This document shows, piece after piece, positions 4,710-9,856 of a DNA stretch of 9,856 nt (positions within the stretch are counted from its first letter, which is position 1; every line of letters begins with the position of its first letter). Source of the DNA: BM524 sp041554435. GTDB lineage: Bacteria; Bacteroidota; Bacteroidia; Bacteroidales; F082. Where the stretch lies: the NCBI GenBank assembly GCA_041554435.1, contig JBFFLX010000131.1:1-9856 (forward strand), written 5' to 3'. Position numbers and translations under genes: made by a program. A model generated the notes under the pieces. It made no database searches, was not told the origin of the DNA, and saw only the letters and a program-made list of their open reading frames with translations.

Positions 4710-7241
4710 ATGGAAGCTAAATTTTCTAAGCGTGTTAAAGATGTTCTCTCATACAGTAGAGAAGAAGCAGTAAGGCTGGGAAATAATTATATCGGACTGG
4801 AACATCTCTTACTCGGTATTATTAGAGAAGGTAACGGAATGGCAGTTCAACTTCTTAAGTTTTTTGGTGTAGAAATCGATAAATGCAAGAAAGAAATAGA
4901 AGAAAGTGTTAAGAATCCAAAAGGAAACAGTATTAGCAGCGAAAATATACCTCTTGTTAAACAGGCTGAAAAAGCATTGAAATTAACTTATCTGGAAGCA
5001 AGGGTTTTTAATAGTGAACTTATTGGAACTGAACATCTTTTGTTAGCTATTTTGAAGGATGATAATAATATTGCCACCTCAAAATTAAACAGTATGGGCG
5101 TAGATTATACAAACTTTAAACAGGAACTTTCCTCTATAAAGAAGGAAAAAGATGAGTATCCTGATTTAATACAACCAAGTTCTTCCACTCAGGATCCTGA
5201 GGAAGATGAAGAAACAAAAACACCGGGAGGTAGTTTTGGCAGAACTCAAAAACAGGGAGGAACACCCAAATCAAAAACTCCTGTTTTGGACAATTTTGGA
5301 AGGGATCTTACCAAGTTTGCAGAAGAAGGCAGGCTAGACCCTATTGTTGGAAGAGAAAAGGAATTAGAACGCATAGCGCAGATTTTAAGCCGCAGAAAGA
5401 AAAATAATCCGATTTTAATCGGAGAACCCGGTGTTGGTAAGTCGGCTATTGCTGAAGGATTGGCACTTAGAATCATTGAAAGAAAAGTTTCGAGAGCACT
5501 ATTTAATAAAAGAATTATTACTCTCGATTTAGCCTCTTTGGTTGCCGGTACAAAATACCGTGGGCAGTTTGAGGAAAGAATGAAGGCTGTATTGAATGAA
5601 CTCACTAAAAATGAAGACATTATACTCTTTATTGATGAAGTTCATACCATAGTAGGTGCCGGAAATGCTTCCGGTTCACTGGATGCAAGTAATATGTTTA
5701 AACCTGCTTTGGCAAGAGGTGAACTGCAGTGTATTGGTGCAACAACTCTTGATGAATACCGACAGTATATTGAAAAGGACGGTGCCCTGGAAAGAAGATT
5801 TCAAAAAGTATTAGTCGAACCCACTTCAGCGCCTGAAACTGTTACTATTCTTAACAATATAAAAGAAAAGTATGAGGACCACCATTTAGTAAAATATAGT
5901 CCTGAGGCAATACTGTCGTGTGTAAACCTTACAAACAGATATTTAAGCGATCGCTACTTACCTGACAAAGCTATCGATGCTCTTGATGAAGCCGGTGCCA
6001 GAGTTCATATTAGCAATATTCATGTGCCTGCTGAAATAATAAATCTGGAAGGCGCTATTGAAGAGTTAAAACTCAAAAAAACATCTGCAATAAAAAGTCA
6101 GAAGTTTGAAGAAGCCGCTCAATTCAGAGACCTGGAGAGAAGATATGGTGATGAATTAGTTAAAGCTAAGAAAAAATGGGAAGATGATGCCAAAATTAAT
6201 CGTCAAACGGTTGATGAGCAAAATGTGGCAGAAGTTGTTGCCATGATGACAGGCATTCCTTTAACAAATATTGCACAGTCGGAAAGCAGCAAACTTATGA
6301 ATATGGAAAAAGTTCTGCAAACCGAAATTATTGGGCAGGATGATGCTGTTGGGAAAGTTGTTAAAGCAATAAGAAGAAATCGGGCAGGACTTAAAGATCC
6401 AAATAAACCAATAGGTTCCTTTATTTTCTTAGGAGCAACAGGTGTGGGAAAAACGTATTTGGCAAAATTACTTGCCAGGTTTTTATTCGATACAGAAGAT
6501 GCTCTCATAAGAGTTGATATGAGTGAGTATATGGAAAAATTTGCCGTATCCCGCCTCGTTGGAGCTCCTCCGGGATATGTAGGATATGAAGAAGGTGGAC
6601 AACTTACTGAAAAAGTAAGAAGAAAGCCCTACTCTATTGTACTTCTCGATGAAATAGAAAAAGCACATCCTGATGTGTTCCATTTATTATTGCAGGTGTT
6701 GGATGATGGTGTGTTAACAGATAGTTATGGTAGAAAAGTAGATTTTAAAAACACCATAATTATTATGACTTCCAATATTGGCTCGCGTCAGTTGAAAGAT
6801 TTCGGACAAGGAGTTGGTTTTACTACTCAGGCTAAAAAGGCTAGCAAGTCTACTCATTCCAAAGGAGTGATTGAAAATGCACTTAAAAGAGCGTTTGCCC
6901 CTGAATTCCTCAACAGAATTGATGATGTGGTAATTTTCGATTCTCTCGACAGAGATGCAATTCTTAAAATAATTGATATCGAATTAGGATATTTATACAA
7001 TAGGATTGAAGAAATGGGCTATAAAGTTAAAGTTAGTACTAAAGCTAAAGATTATTTAATTGATAATGGTTGGGATGAGCAATTTGGTGCAAGACCATTG
7101 AAACGTGCTATCCAAAAATATATTGAAGATCCATTAGCTGAGGAAATCATTCAAACTACTTTAAAAGAAGGCGATTTAATCAGTATTGGATACGACTCAA
7201 AGAAAGATGATATAAGCATAAAAATTACCAAGAAAAAGTAA
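4710..7241 (+). CDS. clpC: ATP-dependent Clp protease ATP-binding subunit ClpC
   Basis: ClpC is a hexameric AAA+ unfoldase that feeds substrates to the ClpP peptidase in the cytoplasm. The 843-residue protein has two Clp N repeats (about 5-55 and 80-135), a charged Gly/Pro-rich linker (about 144-190) and two AAA+ modules. D1 has Walker A GEPGVGKS (238-245), Walker B ILFIDE (305-310), pore motif TKYRGQ and Arg fingers in ERRF (361-364). The short middle region carries a UVR-like stretch (FEEAAQFRDLE, 466-476), typical of ClpC and unlike the long ClpB coiled coil. D2 has GATGVGKT (575-582), LLDE (645-648), sensor 1 in TSNIGS and sensor 2 in GARPLKRA. The VGF loop (702-704) is the ClpP-docking tripeptide, so it should work as a ClpCP protease. 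The frame is open back to a TTG at 4617, but family alignment, the P2 promoter and the unlikely 31-residue extension favour the ATG at 4710. Confidence 0.95.
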   Translation: MEAKFSKRVKDVLSYSREEAVRLGNNYIGLEHLLLGIIREGNGMAVQLLKFFGVEIDKCKKEIEESVKNPKGNSISSENIPLVKQAEKALKLTYLEARVFNSELIGTEHLLLAILKDDNNIATSKLNSMGVDYTNFKQELSSIKKEKDEYPDLIQPSSSTQDPEEDEETKTPGGSFGRTQKQGGTPKSKTPVLDNFGRDLTKFAEEGRLDPIVGREKELERIAQILSRRKKNNPILIGEPGVGKSAIAEGLALRIIERKVSRALFNKRIITLDLASLVAGTKYRGQFEERMKAVLNELTKNEDIILFIDEVHTIVGAGNASGSLDASNMFKPALARGELQCIGATTLDEYRQYIEKDGALERRFQKVLVEPTSAPETVTILNNIKEKYEDHHLVKYSPEAILSCVNLTNRYLSDRYLPDKAIDALDEAGARVHISNIHVPAEIINLEGAIEELKLKKTSAIKSQKFEEAAQFRDLERRYGDELVKAKKKWEDDAKINRQTVDEQNVAEVVAMMTGIPLTNIAQSESSKLMNMEKVLQTEIIGQDDAVGKVVKAIRRNRAGLKDPNKPIGSFIFLGATGVGKTYLAKLLARFLFDTEDALIRVDMSEYMEKFAVSRLVGAPPGYVGYEEGGQLTEKVRRKPYSIVLLDEIEKAHPDVFHLLLQVLDDGVLTDSYGRKVDFKNTIIIMTSNIGSRQLKDFGQGVGFTTQAKKASKSTHSKGVIENALKRAFAPEFLNRIDDVVIFDSLDRDAILKIIDIELGYLYNRIEEMGYKVKVSTKAKDYLIDNGWDEQFGARPLKRAIQKYIEDPLAEEIIQTTLKEGDLISIGYDSKKDDISIKITKKK

Positions 7242-7263
7242 TTTTCTTATTTTAAACGAAAAT

Positions 7264-7297
7264 AAAAAAGGCTGCAATTTAGGTTGTGGCCTTTTTT
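7264..7297 (+). terminator. Rho-independent terminator after clpC
   Basis: AAAAAAGGC (7264-7272) pairs with GCCTTTTTT (7289-7297). The stem extends inward through TGCAA and TTGTG, with two G-T wobbles, to a 6-base loop. It lies 23 bases after the clpC stop and its 3' arm supplies a six-T tract. It separates clpC from the acyl-CoA dehydrogenase gene. Confidence 0.85.
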
Positions 7298-7335
7298 ATA
7301 ATGCTCAAATGTTTATTTTCGCCACCGAAAAATTA

Positions 7336-7343
7336 TATATTTG
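7336..7343 (+). promoter_or_regulatory. Probable -7 element for the acyl-CoA dehydrogenase gene
   Basis: TATATTTG is an exact TAnnTTTG match, identical to the TPR-gene -7 box, and lies 30 bases before the ATG at 7374, giving a leader of about 24 nt. No TTG is found at the expected -33 distance; the region there reads GTTTATTTTC. With the clpC terminator just upstream, the dehydrogenase gene needs its own promoter, and this is the only candidate I see. Confidence 0.5.
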
Positions 7344-7373
7344 AGAAATATTTTTATTTAATAAATCGGTATT

Positions 7374-9161
7374 ATGGAGAAAAAACCACTACTTAGAGGA
7401 GGTGAATTCCTTGTAAAGGATGTGAACTATAATGATGTTTTCATTCCTGAGGAATTTGATGAAGAACAAAATATGATTGCTGAAACATGTAAAGATTTTG
7501 TTGAAACTGAGGTAGTTCCACATTTTGAAGCACTCGACAAACACGAAGAAGGACTTATGCCTTCACTATGCAAAAAAGCAGGAGAATTAGGGTTATTGGG
7601 CATTTCTATCCCCGAAGAATATGAGGGTTTCGGACAATCCTTTATAACCAATATGAGAGCAAATGAAGCTATGGGCTCTGCATATTCATTTTCTGTTGCC
7701 TTTATGGCACATACAGGAATTGGTTCATTACCTCTTGCATATTATGGCAATGATTATCAAAAAGATAAATATCTTTCTGATTTGGCAACCGGAGAAAAAC
7801 TGGCTGCCTATTGTTTAACAGAACCAGGTGCCGGTTCTGATGCCAATGCAGGAACATCAAAAGCCGTACTTACAGAAGATGGTAAGAATTATATACTCAA
7901 CGGTCAGAAAATGTGGATCACCAATGGTGGTTTTGCCGATTTGTTGACTGTTTTTGCAAAAATTGATAACGACAGAGTACTGAGTGCGTTTCTGGTAGAA
8001 TCTAAGTGGGAAGGCATAAGTATGAACCCCGAAGAAAACAAAATGGGTATTAAGGGGTCATCTACACGACAAATTTTCTTCAACGATGTAAAAGTCCCGG
8101 TTGAAAATCTATTAGGAAAACGAGGAGAAGGTTTTAGAATAGCCTTGAACATTCTTCATATTGGTAGAATAAAACTTGGTGCAACAGTTATTGGCGGTAT
8201 GCGTCGTGCTATTAACCATTCAGTAAGTTACGCCAACGAGCGTAAACAGTTCGGTTCACCACTTTCCGATTTTGGTGCCATTAAACATAAAATGGGCGAG
8301 CAAATTATCAGAATGTTTGCTACCGAATCGGCAGTTTATCGAGCCAGTAAAGATATGGATGATACTATTCATCAAATGATGGATGAAGGTAAAACCTACG
8401 GTCAGGCTAATATCGAAGGTGTGGCAGAATTTGAACCAGAATGTGCATTGCTTAAGGTATATGGCTCTGAATCACTGGATTATATAGTTGATGAAATGGT
8501 GCAAATTTACGGTGGTATGGGATTTTCAGCAGAAGCTCCTGCCGATAGATCATACAGAGATTCTCGTATTAACAGAATTTTTGAAGGTACCAACGAAATC
8601 AACCGCCTAATTACTGTTGATTCCATTCTTAAAAAGGGAATGAAACATAAGATTGATCTTTTTGAGGAAGCAAGAAAAGTTTTAGACAATATTGACGGTA
8701 TTAGCAGTGTAGACTTTAGCAAGGGTGATTATTACGAAAACCTTCATAAAGTTGTAAGAAATTTAAAAAATGTAGTTTTATTGCTATTACCAGAAATTCA
8801 GGAAGTTTTCAAACGTAAATTAATGTTTGAAGAAGAGGTTTTAATGAATTTATCAGATATTATGATGAATGTTTATTCTTTGGAATCAACTCTTTTAAGA
8901 GTAGAAAAGCTTGATAAGAATAATCTGAAGCCTGACACCATCGACTATTATAAAAGCATGTTATGCGTGCTTAAACATGATATGACAGCCAATATTTTTA
9001 AGGCTGCTTTTGATGCCATAGGTTCTTTTGCTACTGACGAAAACAAATCAAAACTGTTGAGTGCAGTTCAGAAACTTACTTTCCTTGAGCCTGTAAATGT
9101 TAAGGAACACAGAAGAAAGATAGCAGATAAACTTATAGATGACGGATTTTATAAGTTTTAA
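7374..9161 (+). CDS. Acyl-CoA dehydrogenase, long form with C-terminal extension
   Basis: This FAD enzyme carries out the first step of beta-oxidation, making a trans-2-enoyl-CoA and passing electrons to electron-transfer flavoprotein. The 595-residue protein has the N-terminal helical domain (about 26-140), the middle beta domain with the signature AAYCLTEPGAGSD (144-156) and MWITNGG (180-186), and the C-terminal helical domain (about 250-415) with ERKQFGSPLSDF and the YGGMGFSAEAPADRSYRD block (379-396). Glu404 in RIFEGTNE is the expected catalytic base. Residues from about 420 to 595 form an extra helical region, absent from short-chain enzymes of about 380 aa and recalling VLCAD/ACAD9-type proteins; a preference for longer acyl chains is inference. 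No signal peptide is seen. The gene stands alone between terminators, with no thiolase, hydratase or ETF gene in the window. Substrate range cannot be read from sequence, so no symbol is given. Confidence 0.93.
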   Translation: MEKKPLLRGGEFLVKDVNYNDVFIPEEFDEEQNMIAETCKDFVETEVVPHFEALDKHEEGLMPSLCKKAGELGLLGISIPEEYEGFGQSFITNMRANEAMGSAYSFSVAFMAHTGIGSLPLAYYGNDYQKDKYLSDLATGEKLAAYCLTEPGAGSDANAGTSKAVLTEDGKNYILNGQKMWITNGGFADLLTVFAKIDNDRVLSAFLVESKWEGISMNPEENKMGIKGSSTRQIFFNDVKVPVENLLGKRGEGFRIALNILHIGRIKLGATVIGGMRRAINHSVSYANERKQFGSPLSDFGAIKHKMGEQIIRMFATESAVYRASKDMDDTIHQMMDEGKTYGQANIEGVAEFEPECALLKVYGSESLDYIVDEMVQIYGGMGFSAEAPADRSYRDSRINRIFEGTNEINRLITVDSILKKGMKHKIDLFEEARKVLDNIDGISSVDFSKGDYYENLHKVVRNLKNVVLLLLPEIQEVFKRKLMFEEEVLMNLSDIMMNVYSLESTLLRVEKLDKNNLKPDTIDYYKSMLCVLKHDMTANIFKAAFDAIGSFATDENKSKLLSAVQKLTFLEPVNVKEHRRKIADKLIDDGFYKF

Positions 9162-9178
9162 GAAATAATAAAATTTAT

Positions 9179-9213
9179 AAAAAGTGCTTCATTAATTTGG
9201 AGCACTTTTTTTT
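9179..9213 (+). terminator. Rho-independent terminator after the acyl-CoA dehydrogenase gene
   Basis: AAAAAGTGCT (9179-9188) pairs with AGCACTTTTT (9201-9210), followed by TTT to give an eight-T tract. The stem can extend by about three pairs into the 12-base loop. It begins 17 bases after the stop at 9161. The A run of the left arm means it could also act on minus-strand transcripts. Confidence 0.85.
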
Positions 9214-9221
9214 ATTCCAAT

Positions 9222-9256
9222 AAAAAACAGAATTAACAGAGGAATTTCCTGTTTTT
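9222..9256 (-). terminator. Rho-independent terminator of the serine hydrolase gene
   Basis: On the minus strand, AAAAACAG (9256-9249) pairs with CTGTTTTT (9230-9223), and one more T at 9222 completes a six-T tract. The loop of 18 bases contains a small inner palindrome, AGGAA-T-TTCCT (9240-9250 on the plus strand), which could fold in competition. The hairpin starts just after the TAA at 9262-9260. It stands back to back with the dehydrogenase terminator, so each converging gene has its own. Confidence 0.65.
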
Positions 9257-9259
9257 CTA

Positions 9260-9856
9260 TTATTCGAAGGAATCTAATATTGATCTGACAAATTTATCAT
9301 AATTAAATTCACCTTTTTTTGAGAGGCCCATACGTACAATAACTAGTTTATAATCAGGTATAATATAAACTCTCTGACCGTTATAACCATCGGCAAAATA
9401 TATATTGTCGGGACAAGATGGAAGTTCAGGATTTTTACTACCATTTAACCAAAAGTGAGCACCATATCCCCCACCCGATTTCCTGGCCGGTGTTCTTGTA
9501 AATTCAACCCATCCATCAGGTAATATTTGTTCATTGCCCCAATATCCATTATTTGCGTATAGCAAGCCGTAGCGTGCCCAATCACGGGGAGTTCCGAATG
9601 AGTATGAAGACCCAACGAAAACACCCGAAGCATCGGTTTCCAAAACCATACTTCTCATTCCAATTTTATTGAAAAGTTCCTTTCTGGGGAATGAAATATA
9701 ATCATCATAGGATTTTGAACTTCTTTTAAGAATTTCAGATATTATATTTGAAGTACCTGAAGAATAATAATATACTGAGTCAGGTGGATACAAAAACTCA
9801 CTGGAAATTGCATATTTGGCAGTATTTGATTCTTTAAAGAGCATTTTTGTAGCATC
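9260..9856 (-). CDS. Serine hydrolase, class C beta-lactamase family, C-terminal part (5' end outside window)
   Basis: The frame stays open to the window edge (Asp-Ala-Thr-Lys before the first in-frame Met at 9844), so 198 residues of a longer protein are seen and Met at 9844 is unlikely to be the start. The Y-S-S-G-T-S-N motif (9746-9766) matches the tyrosine motif of class C beta-lactamases, DD-peptidases and related esterases or amide hydrolases. Further on come GTPRDWARYGLL, an LPDGWVEF segment, GYGAHFWLNG and a closing ADGYNGQRVYIIPDYKLVIV stretch. The DGYNGQ motif (9374-9391) stands where true beta-lactamases have Lys-Thr-Gly, as in 6-aminohexanoate-dimer-hydrolase-like members, so an esterase or amidase role is more likely than antibiotic resistance. 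The catalytic Ser-x-x-Lys and any signal peptide are beyond the window. Its substrate is unknown. Confidence 0.85.
   Translation of the reverse strand, partial: DATKMLFKESNTAKYAISSEFLYPPDSVYYYSSGTSNIISEILKRSSKSYDDYISFPRKELFNKIGMRSMVLETDASGVFVGSSYSFGTPRDWARYGLLYANNGYWGNEQILPDGWVEFTRTPARKSGGGYGAHFWLNGSKNPELPSCPDNIYFADGYNGQRVYIIPDYKLVIVRMGLSKKGEFNYDKFVRSILDSFE

Noticed and set aside
5246..5620. Minus-strand 124-codon open frame inside clpC
   Set aside because: It is antisense to the D1 AAA+ coding region and is best explained by the codon constraints of clpC; no family resemblance is seen.
6203..6683. Two overlapping minus-strand open frames inside the ClpC D2 region
   Set aside because: Both are shadows of the strongly conserved clpC frame and show no independent features.
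7904..8152. Minus-strand open frame inside the acyl-CoA dehydrogenase gene
   Set aside because: It is antisense to conserved ACAD motifs and has no supporting signals; the same applies to the ones at 7427-7651 and 8507-8722.
1..9856. A defence system, mobile island or other new multi-gene system
   Set aside because: All complete genes are recognisable core or widespread families, no repeats, integrase, transposase or att-like sites are visible, and base composition looks even across the window.

Overview
The window looks like a core-genome segment of a Bacteroidota (Bacteroidetes) chromosome. The signs are an AT-rich composition, a GyrA C-terminal domain of Bacteroidota type with a QNRGGRG version of the GyrA box, start codons with A-rich leaders rather than Shine-Dalgarno sites, and several copies of the TAnnTTTG (-7) promoter element of that phylum just upstream of genes. 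Nothing in the sequence fixes a genus. I see no mobile element, CRISPR array, tRNA, rRNA or phage gene.

Layout. (a) Bases 2-410, plus strand: the 3' end of an unrecognised gene, then ywbE (DUF2196, small conserved protein of unknown role), probably one transcript that ends at a strong hairpin at 520-550. (b) Bases 567-4452, minus strand: gyrA (DNA gyrase A) followed 160 bp downstream by a gene for an exported TPR protein, which has its own good promoter match. The ywbE and TPR genes converge on the 520-550 hairpin. (c) Bases 4453-4709: a 257-bp divergent regulatory region between gyrA and clpC, holding promoter-like -7 boxes on both strands and two short perfect inverted repeats. (d) Bases 4710-7241, plus strand: clpC, the AAA+ unfoldase of the ClpCP protease, closed by a terminator at 7264-7297. 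(e) Bases 7374-9161, plus strand: a long-form acyl-CoA dehydrogenase (595 aa) with its own -7 box and terminator, apparently monocistronic. (f) Bases 9260-9856, minus strand: the C-terminal two-thirds or so of a class-C beta-lactamase-fold serine hydrolase, convergent with the dehydrogenase and with its own terminator.

How they fit together. The genes are housekeeping functions rather than one pathway: DNA topology (GyrA), protein quality control (ClpC), fatty-acid beta-oxidation (acyl-CoA dehydrogenase), plus an exported TPR protein and a serine hydrolase. Every transcription unit whose two ends are in view appears to be separately promoted and terminated, except that gyrA has no visible terminator before the TPR gene.

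I found no convincing new multi-gene system. The items most worth a second look are the two inverted repeats in the gyrA/clpC divergent region, the unidentified gene linked to ywbE, the linkage of an exported TPR protein to gyrA, and the strongly acidic GyrA tail.
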